A stretch of 49,944 bases of DNA from an uncultured Eubacteriales bacterium (lineage in GTDB: Bacteria; Bacillota; Clostridia; Oscillospirales; Acutalibacteraceae), in contig ONID01000013.1 in assembly GCA_900317765.1 (NCBI GenBank), forward strand, positions 1 to 49,944. The letters run 5' to 3'. This document shows positions 15,820 to 23,637 of this stretch, piece by piece. Both the position numbers and the translations under genes were made by a program. Position 1 is the first letter of the stretch, and the number at the start of each line of letters is the position of its first letter. The notes under the pieces are model-generated. The model was not told the DNA's origin and made no database searches. It was given only the letters and a program-made list of their open reading frames with translations.

Positions 15820-15862
15820 ACAGGCTGTCGCCCGAGGATTGAATCCAATGGCGACAGCCTGT
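15820..15862 (-). terminator. stem-loop terminator after the collagen-like gene
   Basis: A perfect 13-bp inverted repeat, ACAGGCTGTCGCC (15820-15832) with GGCGACAGCCTGT (15850-15862), lies just past the stop codon. The U-tract on the minus strand is short. Confidence 0.65.
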
Positions 15863-15890
15863 CTGTGTCCGAATGAATGATTGAAAAATA

Positions 15891-16982
15891 TCAGCTGAGC
15901 TGTACTACGACAAGATGGGATGTGGTGTCGTCCCGCGGATTGGCAGCGGGAGCGGCTGCGTCGTTGCCGTTGTCATCGTCCGGATACCGGAGCGTCAGAA
16001 CGGAGTCATCCTGAACCGTTGTAATGATGCTCATTCCCACGATCTCTGAGCCGCCGGAAGGACGGCCTGCGACGGTGCTTTCCAGCAGATCACCGTTGAG
16101 AGTAAGCCCCAGCTTTGGCGTCTGAATCGTAGTCACATGGAACATGACAAGATAGCTGCCCGTGTCGGACAGACGGAATGAAGTGTCGTCAATTCTGGAT
16201 ATTCCGCCGGATGACGGGCCGTTGTTGGGAAGCGGAAAATCTTCTCCGGGCTGGAGAATGAAGGGTTCCTCGTCGGAATTGATGGCATAAAAATCCGCGA
16301 AGCTGAGAATGCCACCGGGCTGACCCTGCGGACCCTCGGGGCCCTGCTCGCCCTGGGGACCCTGCGGACCTTCGGGGCCTTGCTCGCCCCGGGGACCCTG
16401 CGGACCTTCGGGACCCTGCTCACCCTGAGGACCCTGCGGACCCTCGGGACCCTGCTCACCCTGGGGACCCTGCTCGCCCTGGGGACCCTGCGGACCCTCG
16501 GGTCCTTGCTCACCCTGGGGACCCTGCGGACCTTCGGGTCCTTGCTCACCCTGGGGACCCTGCGGACCCTCGGGACCCTGCTCACCCTGAGGACCCTGCG
16601 GACCTTCGGGGCCCTGCTCGCCCTGAGGACCCTGCGGACCTTCGGGTCCTTGCTCACCCTGGGGACCCTGCGGACCCTCGGGACCCTGTTCACCCTGGGG
16701 ACCCTGCGGACCCTCGGGGCCCTGCTCACCCTGGGGACCCTGCGGACCTTCTGGGCCCTGTTCACCCTGGGGTCCCTGCGGACCAAAAGGACCTTGCGGA
16801 CCTCTTGGACCTATAGGCCCTCTTGGACCCCTCGGACCGGGAGGACCGGGAGGTCCCGGAACAGGATAAGGCGGTCGGGGACAGCAGGAGCAGCTTCCCT
16901 TCCGGACGTTCTGTTCCTCATCGGATGAATCTGATGAATATATGATATGGTTTTTGCCGGGATAGTAATAGCGTCTGTTCAT
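15891..16982 (-). CDS. collagen-like triple-helix protein, spore-surface (BclA-like) type
   Basis: A 363-aa protein without a signal peptide. The first 40 residues are Tyr/Arg- and then Cys/Pro-rich ([10 protein letters not shown]). A Gly-X-Y collagen region follows (about 42-225), made mostly of the 12-residue unit [12 protein letters not shown] repeated about 12 times. The C-terminal 135 residues form a beta-rich globular domain ([30 protein letters not shown]) of the C1q/TNF-like type found at the tips of Bacillus and Clostridium exosporium filaments. A spore-surface role is inference from this architecture and from neighbouring spoIIE. The Shine-Dalgarno AAAGGAG lies about 13 bases before the ATG. 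A CATAGAATA word on the minus strand at 17012-17020 resembles a sigma-K -10 element. Confidence 0.88.
   Translation of the reverse strand: MNRRYYYPGKNHIIYSSDSSDEEQNVRKGSCSCCPRPPYPVPGPPGPPGPRGPRGPIGPRGPQGPFGPQGPQGEQGPEGPQGPQGEQGPEGPQGPQGEQGPEGPQGPQGEQGPEGPQGPQGEQGPEGPQGPQGEQGPEGPQGPQGEQGPEGPQGPQGEQGPEGPQGPQGEQGPQGEQGPEGPQGPQGEQGPEGPQGPRGEQGPEGPQGPQGEQGPEGPQGQPGGILSFADFYAINSDEEPFILQPGEDFPLPNNGPSSGGISRIDDTSFRLSDTGSYLVMFHVTTIQTPKLGLTLNGDLLESTVAGRPSGGSEIVGMSIITTVQDDSVLTLRYPDDDNGNDAAAPAANPRDDTTSHLVVVQLS
16330..16783 (-). repeat. 36-bp tandem repeat encoding the collagen units
   Basis: About 12 copies of a 36-bp unit encode [12 protein letters not shown]. One copy carries an extra 18 bp (six residues) near 16460-16480. 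Synonymous differences between copies (CTCGGG/TTCGGG, CTGAGG/CTGGGG) show drift, and the array is likely length-variable. Confidence 0.85.
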
Positions 16983-17093
16983 AAGATATTTTACACACTC
17001 CTTTAATTTGATATTCTATGTACTACATAATATGTTGCGTTTTCGGGGAGGTGATGAAAAATCAGATTTTTGTGATAATTGGAAAGATTTCTA

Positions 17094-17122
17094 TTGATTT
17101 AAACAAACACATCATTTATAAT
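17094..17122 (+). promoter_or_regulatory. sigma-A promoter of galK
   Basis: TTGATT (17094-17099), 17 bp, TATAAT (17117-17122), about 30 bp before the galK start. Confidence 0.75.
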
Positions 17123-17152
17123 AGATTTATGAATATTTTGGGAGGAATTTAG

Positions 17153-18243
17153 GTGCATGTTTTATCTGACAGCGATTTTCTCGCGGTGTTCGGGCGCAGG
17201 CACACGGTTCATTGTTTTGCGCCCGGAAGAGTCAATCTTATCGGCGACCACACCGATTACAACGGCGGAAGAGTGTTTCCCTGCGCCATTGATCTCGGAA
17301 TAGAATGCATGGCAGCTCCCAGAACCGACGGAAAATTCGGTTTTTATTCGGCGAATTTTCCCGCTGCCGGCGTTGCGGAGCGTTCTGCGGAGAAACCCGT
17401 GCGCAGCGGAACATGGTCCGATTATCCGTTGGCTGTGATACGCACATACCGGCAGTTCGGTTATGAAATCAGGTCCGGGGCGGATTTTTTGATCAAGGGC
17501 AATTTGCCTGACGGTGCTGGACTTTCCTCCTCTGCGGCACTGGAAGTGCTTATGGGCAAGGTGCTTTGCACGCTCTGGAATCTTCCGGTGACACCGCAGC
17601 AAAACGCCGTATTCGGACAGTTTGCCGAGAACCGTTTTATTGGCGTCAACTGCGGCATTATGGACCAGTTCGCCAGTGCTATGGGAAGGGAAGGGCATGC
17701 GCTGCTGCTCGACACCCATACCCTTGATCTGACCTATGCGCCGATCGATCAGAGCCGCGCCTCTGTGGCGGTTGTCAATACGGGCGTCAAGCACTCGCTG
17801 GCTTCTTCCGCTTACAACACCCGGAGAAGAGAATGCGAAAAGGCACTTGCCGCAATCTGCGAACGCAGAAAGATACAGTCGCTTTGTTCGCTCAGCAATG
17901 AGGAATTCGGCGAACTGTCTGACAGCATAGCGGATGACAATTGTCGCCGGAGGGCAAAGCACGCAGTCAGTGAAAACATCCGCACCATCGAAGCGGCTGT
18001 GTCTCTGAAAAACGGCGATATTGATCACTTCGGCAAATTGATGAATGAGTCGCACGTTTCTCTCCGGGATGATTACGAAGTTTCGTGCGAGGAGCTTGAT
18101 TTTCTGGCTGAAACGGCGTGGGGCATGTCCTTTGTCTAGGGGAATTTGCCGCTGCGATAAAGGATGCCTATTGTCGGAAATTCGGAACGGAATGCGCCGT
18201 TTACAATGTAAAGCCAAGCGACGGCGCTAAAGCTTTCAAATGA
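17153..18243 (+). pseudogene. galK: galactokinase with internal deletion and frameshift
   Basis: Galactokinase (GHMP kinase, Leloir pathway) that reads normally from a GTG start (GGAGG seven bases upstream) for about 323 residues. It contains the signature GRVNLIGDHTDYN (26-38), the GHMP ATP loop PDGAGLSSSAALE and the HVSLRDDYEVSCEELD segment. The reading frame then hits a stop at 18137-18139, giving 328 aa instead of about 390. A C-terminal galactokinase end (EFAAAIKDAYCRKFG to DGAKAFK) continues in the +2 frame to a TGA at 18241-18243. The expected GSRMTGAGFGGC-type third GHMP motif is missing between them. The simplest reading is a deletion of roughly 18-20 codons with a frameshift. A sequence or assembly error is possible. 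Confidence 0.8.
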
Positions 18244-18268
18244 GTCATATAGTAGGAGATGAAGCAGA

Positions 18269-18805
18269 ATGAGCAAAATCCTGATTTTGTCCGGGAGTCC
18301 GAGAAAAAACGGAAACACGGACAGTCTGGTTGCTTCCTTCGCTGCTGCCGCCAAGGAAAAGAATGAGGTTGAAATCGTCTCGGTCAGCGACTGTCAGATT
18401 GCTCCCTGTATCGGCTGCAATTCCTGTTTTACGAGGGAAGGACACCGATGCTTCAGGGACGATGATATGACGGCGGTATACGAAAAACTAAGCAGGGCGG
18501 ATGTTCTTATCATTGCATCTCCGGTTTATTTCTACGGGATCAGCGCACAGCTGAAGGCGGTGATTGACAGGCTGCACACGCCCATGAGAAACAGCTTTCA
18601 TATCCGGATGACGGGGCTGATTCTGGTGGGAGCGGCGGAACTGCCGGAGCTGTTTGACGCCATTCTCGTTCAGTATCAGCTGATCATGAATTTCTTTCAT
18701 CTTGAAGACGCCGGAACAGTGCTTGTACGCGGCGCAAGGGAAAAAGGAGAAGTGAAGCAGGAAGATCTGGAAAAGGCTTTCCGATTCGGGCAATCCATTG
18801 TCTGA
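18269..18805 (+). CDS. NAD(P)H-dependent FMN reductase / iron-sulfur flavoprotein-like oxidoreductase
   Basis: A 178-aa flavodoxin-fold protein. The N-terminal SGSPRKNGNT (8-17) is the FMN-phosphate loop. A cysteine array C47-x2-C50-x2-C53-x7-C61 matches the compact cluster motif of iron-sulfur flavoproteins, and SPVYFYGISAQLKAVIDR is the typical family segment. It probably moves electrons from NAD(P)H or ferredoxin to an unknown acceptor. An AGGAGATGA Shine-Dalgarno precedes the ATG. It starts 25 bp after the galK relic and is followed 26 bp later by galT, so it sits inside a galactose transcription unit. I see no reason in the sequence for a role in galactose metabolism. Confidence 0.85.
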   Translation: MSKILILSGSPRKNGNTDSLVASFAAAAKEKNEVEIVSVSDCQIAPCIGCNSCFTREGHRCFRDDDMTAVYEKLSRADVLIIASPVYFYGISAQLKAVIDRLHTPMRNSFHIRMTGLILVGAAELPELFDAILVQYQLIMNFFHLEDAGTVLVRGAREKGEVKQEDLEKAFRFGQSIV

Positions 18806-18831
18806 ACGATTTGATAGTAGGAGGTTTTATA

Positions 18832-20319
18832 ATGATGTACGAAGCGATAGACCGACTGATTGATTACGCACTCGGGAACAACCTGATTGAGCCTTGCGAG
18901 GCTGTCTATTCACGCAATATGCTGCTTGCCGCTATGGGCGATGACAGCTACGAGGCTTCCTCCCGTGGGGATCAGAGAGAATTGCATGAGGTTTTATCCG
19001 AGCTTTGCGACATAGCCGCGCAGAAGGGCATTATTTCGGATTCCACTGAAAGCAGGGACATCTTTGACGCGAAGCTGATGAACTGCGTCATGCCGAGACC
19101 TTCGGAGGTCATTCGCGCGTTTTGGGAAATGTATAGGACGTCACCCCAGGAGGCAACGGACAGATTTTACAGATTCAGCTGCGATACAAATTACATACGC
19201 CGCGACCGCATAGCACGTGACCGCAAGTGGAAGACTATGAGCGAATACGGCGAGCTGGACATTACCATTAACCTTTCCAAACCGGAAAAGGACCCGCGTG
19301 ATATCGCCGCCGCGGGAAAGAGCAGGTCCACGTCTTACCCGCTGTGTCAGCTCTGTCCCGAAAACGAGGGCTACGCCGGAAGGATCGGTCATCCGGGCAG
19401 ATCGAATCACCGCATCATTCCGCTCGATCTCTGCGGCGAAGACTGGTTCTTCCAGTATTCCCCGTATGTCTATTACAACGAACACTGCATTGTCTTCAAC
19501 AGTCGGCACATTCCCATGAAGATCGACCGGAAGGCATTTGCACGGCTGTTTGACTTTGTGCGGCAGTTTCCCCATTACTTTGTCGGTTCCAACGCCGACC
19601 TTCCCATCGTGGGAGGCTCCATACTGAGCCACGACCATTTCCAGGGGGGACGATATACCTTTGCCATGGAAAAGGCGGAGATCGAGACGCCGTTTGAAAT
19701 CCAGGGATACCCGGATATTGCCGCCGGTATTGTGAAGTGGCCGCTTTCGGTTATCCGGCTCAAAGGCGGAGACCCTGACAGACTCACTGATTTGTCGGCT
19801 CACATCCTCGACAGATGGAGATCCTACACCGACCGCGAGGCGATGATCCTCGCCGAAACAGACGGCATCCCACACAACACGATCACGCCCATTGCACGAC
19901 GCAGGGGAGAAGACTATGAGATAGACCTCTGTCTCCGCAACAATCTGACGACGGATGAGCATCCGTTGGGGCTTTATCATCCTCATGCGCAGTGGCACCA
20001 CATCAAGAAAGAAAATATCGGACTCATCGAGGTCATGGGTCTGGCGGTGCTGCCTTCCCGACTGCAAAAGGAACTTGACCTGCTGGAGGATTACATTGTC
20101 GAGGGCAAGGAAATTGCTTCCCACGAACAGATCGCCAAGCACGCCCCCTGGGCTGCGGATTTTGCGCCGCTGCTCAAAGGCAGATCGCGCGAGCTTGTTC
20201 GCACGGTGCTCGAGGAAGAAGTGGGACGCGTGTTTATGCATGTGCTGGAGGACGCGGGCGTATTCAAGCGGGACGACGCGGGAAGGGCTGCCTTCATGCG
20301 GTTTATTGCAACGCTGTAA
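18832..20319 (+). CDS. galT: UTP/UDP-glucose--hexose-1-phosphate uridylyltransferase, Firmicutes type
   Basis: A 495-aa GalT of the long Gram-positive type (COG4468-like), which exchanges UMP between UDP-glucose and galactose-1-phosphate. Landmarks are the CPENEGYAGRIGHPGRSNH stretch, the nucleotide-binding region NADLPIVGGSILSHDHFQGG that includes the HDH-type motif, and PHAQWHHIKKENIGLIEVMG near the C-terminus. The AGGAGG Shine-Dalgarno is seven bases before the ATG at 18832; an upstream in-frame ATG lacks a site. The gene looks intact, unlike galK two genes upstream. No galE or galM is in the window. Confidence 0.93.
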   Translation: MMYEAIDRLIDYALGNNLIEPCEAVYSRNMLLAAMGDDSYEASSRGDQRELHEVLSELCDIAAQKGIISDSTESRDIFDAKLMNCVMPRPSEVIRAFWEMYRTSPQEATDRFYRFSCDTNYIRRDRIARDRKWKTMSEYGELDITINLSKPEKDPRDIAAAGKSRSTSYPLCQLCPENEGYAGRIGHPGRSNHRIIPLDLCGEDWFFQYSPYVYYNEHCIVFNSRHIPMKIDRKAFARLFDFVRQFPHYFVGSNADLPIVGGSILSHDHFQGGRYTFAMEKAEIETPFEIQGYPDIAAGIVKWPLSVIRLKGGDPDRLTDLSAHILDRWRSYTDREAMILAETDGIPHNTITPIARRRGEDYEIDLCLRNNLTTDEHPLGLYHPHAQWHHIKKENIGLIEVMGLAVLPSRLQKELDLLEDYIVEGKEIASHEQIAKHAPWAADFAPLLKGRSRELVRTVLEEEVGRVFMHVLEDAGVFKRDDAGRAAFMRFIATL

Positions 20320-20340
20320 AGACGGCGGATGAGTGACAAA

Positions 20341-20370
20341 TTATCAAAACAGTATGTTTTACGATATGAT
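20341..20370 (+). promoter_or_regulatory. possible sigma-A promoter of the PP2C/FHA-ABC unit
   Basis: TTATCA (20341-20346), an 18-bp spacer and TATGAT (20365-20370) lie 32 bp before the PP2C start. The -35 is weak. Confidence 0.45.
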
Positions 20371-20402
20371 TTTACAATTAAGAAAGCAGGTGCAAACCCA
20401 AT

Positions 20403-21134
20403 ATGGATTATGCAATTGTGTCGGAAAAAGGGGACCGTCAGATCAACGAAGACTCAGCGGCTGCCGTCGAATGTGACGGCAACATGCTCTTTGTTCTTGC
20501 CGACGGACTCGGCGGACACGGTCATGGAGAGGTTGCGTCGGGCATTGTAACCGAAACAGCCCGTGCTGTTCTGAGCGAAAAGAAATGCGGCTTTGAGGAA
20601 TTGGACAATCTCATAGAAACCGTGATCGAAGATGCTCAGGCGAAGCTCTTTGAAAGACAGGAAAAGGATTCGGATTCTTCCTCCTACAAAACCACGGCTG
20701 TATTGCTTGCGGTAAACGAGCAGATGGTCAGGTGGGGATATATCGGTGATTCCCGACTGTATTATTTTCGCAAAAACAGGATAGTTACCCGTACACTGGA
20801 CCACAGCGTTCCTCAGATGCTGGTGAATGCAGGCAAGCTGAAGGAAAAGCACATCAGGCATCATGAGGACAGAAACAAGCTGCTCAGGGTGCTGGGGACA
20901 CGGTATGATTCTGTCAAGTATGTGATTGAAAGCGCGGTTCAGCGTGAGGAAAAACAGGCATTTTTGCTTTGTTCGGACGGCTTCTGGGAGTGCATTGAAG
21001 AAAAGCAGATGACGAAGTTCCTGAAAAAATCCCATTCGGCGCAGGAATGGCTCGATCTGATGACAGAAGAAGTTCTGAAAAACGGCAGAGGAACGAATAT
21101 GGACAACTATTCTGCCGTAGCGATCATAATGTGA
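20403..21134 (+). CDS. PP2C-family serine/threonine protein phosphatase
   Basis: A 243-aa soluble PPM phosphatase of the bacterial Stp/PrpC type. It carries all the usual motifs: GDRQINED (10-17), ADGLGGHG (33-40), GDSRLYYF, the LCSDGFWE turn and the final metal-binding NMDNYSAVAI. It should dephosphorylate Ser/Thr phosphoproteins using two Mn/Mg ions. Unlike the common prpC-prkC pairing, no kinase gene is beside it. It is followed 13 bp later by a double-FHA ABC ATPase, a phosphothreonine-reading protein, so that transporter is the most likely target (inference). The start ATG has only a weak AGGTG site. Confidence 0.9.
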   Translation: MDYAIVSEKGDRQINEDSAAAVECDGNMLFVLADGLGGHGHGEVASGIVTETARAVLSEKKCGFEELDNLIETVIEDAQAKLFERQEKDSDSSSYKTTAVLLAVNEQMVRWGYIGDSRLYYFRKNRIVTRTLDHSVPQMLVNAGKLKEKHIRHHEDRNKLLRVLGTRYDSVKYVIESAVQREEKQAFLLCSDGFWECIEEKQMTKFLKKSHSAQEWLDLMTEEVLKNGRGTNMDNYSAVAIIM

Positions 21135-21147
21135 AGGTGAGTATAAC

Positions 21148-22644
21148 ATGCCAACGAAAGATTACAGTGCAAAAATCCGACCGGCAACGCTGATCATAGT
21201 CGGAAAGAAAACAGACGACGTTCAGATCATTTATCTGAAAAACAACATGACAATAGGCAGAGAAAGCGATAAACACATGGCTGACATCCTCCTGAAATCG
21301 CCTATTGTCTCGAGATTACACGGTGAGTTCACCTATTTTAACGGCGCTTTCTATTATACGGATAAACACAGCCGCAACGGTACATATCTCAACGGAGTCA
21401 GAATCAGGCAGGAACCGGGCAAGGACTCCATGGCGATGAAGCTCAATGACGGAGACATCCTCCGCATTGACCGTCCGACACTCAACGATCCCCATCCGGA
21501 AGCCGTAACCATCATTTATTCGACAAGTTACGATAAGAGCAGCACATGGATCAAAAAGCCGCTCGATCCCTTCCGTTCGGTCGTGATCGGAAGAGGAGAC
21601 GAAAGCGGCATTGCCCTCCATCAGTCCTATATTTCCAGCGAACACGCCATCATCTCCTACAATGCGCAGACACAGAAGTACTTCATCGTCAACTGCGGCA
21701 GCAAAAACGGCGTTCTTCTCAACAACCGCGAGGTAAGGGGCAGCGCCACTCTTTACGACCGCAATGTCATCAGAATCTGCGACACGCTGATATTCGTGCT
21801 TGACGGCGTGCTGATCTATAACGTCAATCAGATGCAGAGCGTCGGACTGCTTATCGACATCAAGGAGACAAGCGTCGGCGGCGCAGCCAAAAAGAAAAAG
21901 CTGCTGCAGGACGTCCATCTTGAGATTGAAAAAGGGGACTTTGTTCTGATACTCGGCGGTTCCGGTGCCGGCAAGACGACGCTGGTCAATTCCGTACTGG
22001 GAAAATACAGCATCAAGGGCAGTGTGGAAGTGGATTCCGGCGACGATTCCGAAAAGAGCATCAGGGATATGATGGCGTATGTTCCTCAGACCCTTGCCAT
22101 CAGGAAAGAGGAAAAGCTGATCGACGTCATCACCGACACGGTGATTATCAGAAATCCCCGGATTAAACCGCAATTCAGACGTGAATTTGTTCTGAACAAT
22201 CTTCAGATTCTCGGCCTGAGAAAAAAGGCGGAGGACGGCGTGCGCGTCAAGAGTCTGTCGGGCGGTGAACAGAGAAGGGCTGCCATTGCCAACGAAATGG
22301 TTGCGGAGCCGGAGATCTTCTTCCTCGACGAACCCGATTCGGGCTTGGATCCCGCTACGGGCTACGATCTGATGATGACGCTGAAAAAGCTCGCCAACGA
22401 CGGAAAGATCATCATGCTTATCTCTCACAACTACGCGTCCTATCCGGAACCGGAAAAAATCTACAGCAAGGTCGTCGTGCTGGCCAAGGGAAGCAACGAC
22501 GTCGGACAGCTGGCGTTTTTGGGCTCTCTTCCGGAAGCGATGAAGTATTTCGGAGTCAAAAACATCATCGACATCACACGTGTACTCAATGAAAGACCTG
22601 ATGAATTCATTGAAAAATACAAGAAATACGGAGGGAATAACTGA
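21148..22644 (+). CDS. ABC transporter ATPase with two N-terminal FHA domains
   Basis: A 498-aa fusion. FHA1 (about 15-115) has the phosphothreonine-binding residues Arg38, Ser55/His58 and Asn77-Gly. FHA2 (about 140-225) has Arg149, Ser163-Ser-Glu-His and Asn187-Gly. Both therefore look competent to bind. An ABC ATPase domain of the ABCG/ABC-2 type follows (about 233-470), with Walker A GGSGAGKTT (270-278), signature LSGGEQ (370-375), Walker B IFFLDEP (390-396) and a switch His in LISHNY. An SPEAMKYFG-like tail typical of ABCG proteins closes the chain. FHA-ABC fusions are known from some actinobacterial and plant-like ABCG proteins; a tandem FHA form next to a PP2C gene is unusual. The stop overlaps the permease ATG. 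Confidence 0.92.
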   Translation: MPTKDYSAKIRPATLIIVGKKTDDVQIIYLKNNMTIGRESDKHMADILLKSPIVSRLHGEFTYFNGAFYYTDKHSRNGTYLNGVRIRQEPGKDSMAMKLNDGDILRIDRPTLNDPHPEAVTIIYSTSYDKSSTWIKKPLDPFRSVVIGRGDESGIALHQSYISSEHAIISYNAQTQKYFIVNCGSKNGVLLNNREVRGSATLYDRNVIRICDTLIFVLDGVLIYNVNQMQSVGLLIDIKETSVGGAAKKKKLLQDVHLEIEKGDFVLILGGSGAGKTTLVNSVLGKYSIKGSVEVDSGDDSEKSIRDMMAYVPQTLAIRKEEKLIDVITDTVIIRNPRIKPQFRREFVLNNLQILGLRKKAEDGVRVKSLSGGEQRRAAIANEMVAEPEIFFLDEPDSGLDPATGYDLMMTLKKLANDGKIIMLISHNYASYPEPEKIYSKVVVLAKGSNDVGQLAFLGSLPEAMKYFGVKNIIDITRVLNERPDEFIEKYKKYGGNN

Positions 22645-23477
22645 TGGGCTTTACACAGATATGGGTTTATGCGCGTAAATTCTATCGCACACAGCAGAGA
22701 GACAGCCTCATTTCCATCATCCTGGGTGTGGCAATAGCGGGCGTGGTGGTATGGATTACCGGCGACGATATGTTCAAAACATATGAGGACACCAAATTCG
22801 GTTTCTTTTCCATAGTATCGGCGTGCATCTGGATCGGCATATTCAATTCCATCCAGCTGGTGTGCCGTGAAAAAAACGACATTGTAAAGGATGAGCTTGA
22901 CAAAGGGTTGTACGCCGCTTCTTATATTGCGGCTCACTTTGCGTTCCAGTTTGTTTTGTGCGTGGTGCAGAGCATTATCATTATGATAATCTGCTGGATC
23001 AAGGTGGATTTCCCCAGTGACGGAGTGATATTCGGCTTCTCCTTTATGGATTATCTGGTGACGGTCTTTCTCATCATTTTTGCATCCGATGCACTGGCGC
23101 TGATTATTTCTTCCGCCGTATCCACTCCCGTTGTGGCTATGACCATCATGCCTCTTGTACTGATCATACAGCTGGTTCTGTCCGGCGTGCTGTTTGATCT
23201 GAGCGATGCCGCCAATAAGATTGCAAGCCTTACCATCAGCAAGTGGGGTATGGCAGCTATGGGCAGCATTGCCAATCTGAACAGTCACGATCTTCCCTCC
23301 ACTATTGAAGATAAATTTCCGGATTTCCATTTTCCGTTCAGAGAATTTGAGGGAATCTACAAATCCACGTCAGAACACCTTTGGATAGTGTGGCTGATAC
23401 TGTTTTTGTTTGTCGCTGTATCCTATGTGCTCAGCGTCTTCGCGTTGCAGTACACCACACGAAAGATCTCCAAGTAA
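22644..23477 (+). CDS. ABC-2 type membrane permease
   Basis: A 277-aa integral membrane protein with about six hydrophobic segments (near 21-40, 52-73, 95-117, 132-155, 160-190 and 250-272). The organisation, with a short cytoplasmic start carrying YARKFYRTQQRD, is that of ABCG/ABC-2 permeases. Its ATG shares bases with the TGA of the FHA-ABC ATPase, so translation is probably coupled and the two proteins form one transporter, as a homodimer or half-transporter pair. The substrate is unknown. A perfect 18-bp stem-loop ends the unit just downstream. Confidence 0.88.
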   Translation: MGFTQIWVYARKFYRTQQRDSLISIILGVAIAGVVVWITGDDMFKTYEDTKFGFFSIVSACIWIGIFNSIQLVCREKNDIVKDELDKGLYAASYIAAHFAFQFVLCVVQSIIIMIICWIKVDFPSDGVIFGFSFMDYLVTVFLIIFASDALALIISSAVSTPVVAMTIMPLVLIIQLVLSGVLFDLSDAANKIASLTISKWGMAAMGSIANLNSHDLPSTIEDKFPDFHFPFREFEGIYKSTSEHLWIVWLILFLFVAVSYVLSVFALQYTTRKISK

Positions 23478-23501
23478 ACTGCTGTCAGTCAATAGAATAA
23501 T

Positions 23502-23550
23502 AGCCGTACGGCGCTGTGCTTTTGTTCAAGGCACAGCGCCGTACGGCTTT
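23502..23550 (+). terminator. strong stem-loop after the FHA-ABC unit
   Basis: A perfect 18-bp inverted repeat (23502-23519 with 23531-23548) around an 11-nt loop. The U-tract is only TTT, so termination is likely but not textbook. Confidence 0.65.
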
Positions 23551-23637
23551 AACGAGATATTGAGACTGTTTATGTGTTTTTAAGAAACCGGTAAATTGGA
23601 GGGAAAACCCGATTTCTTAAACGTGAAGTCATTTTTG

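Noticed and set aside
16133..16928. Open frames on both strands over the collagen repeats, and a CRISPR-like look of the 36-bp units
   Set aside because: The repeats are directly tandem with no spacers and translate into perfect Gly-X-Y in one frame only; the other frames are shadows.
23576..23624. Imperfect stem-loop as terminator of the MATE gene
   Set aside because: The arms pair (TAAGAAA with TTTCTTA) but no T-run follows on the minus strand, so I did not list it as a terminator.
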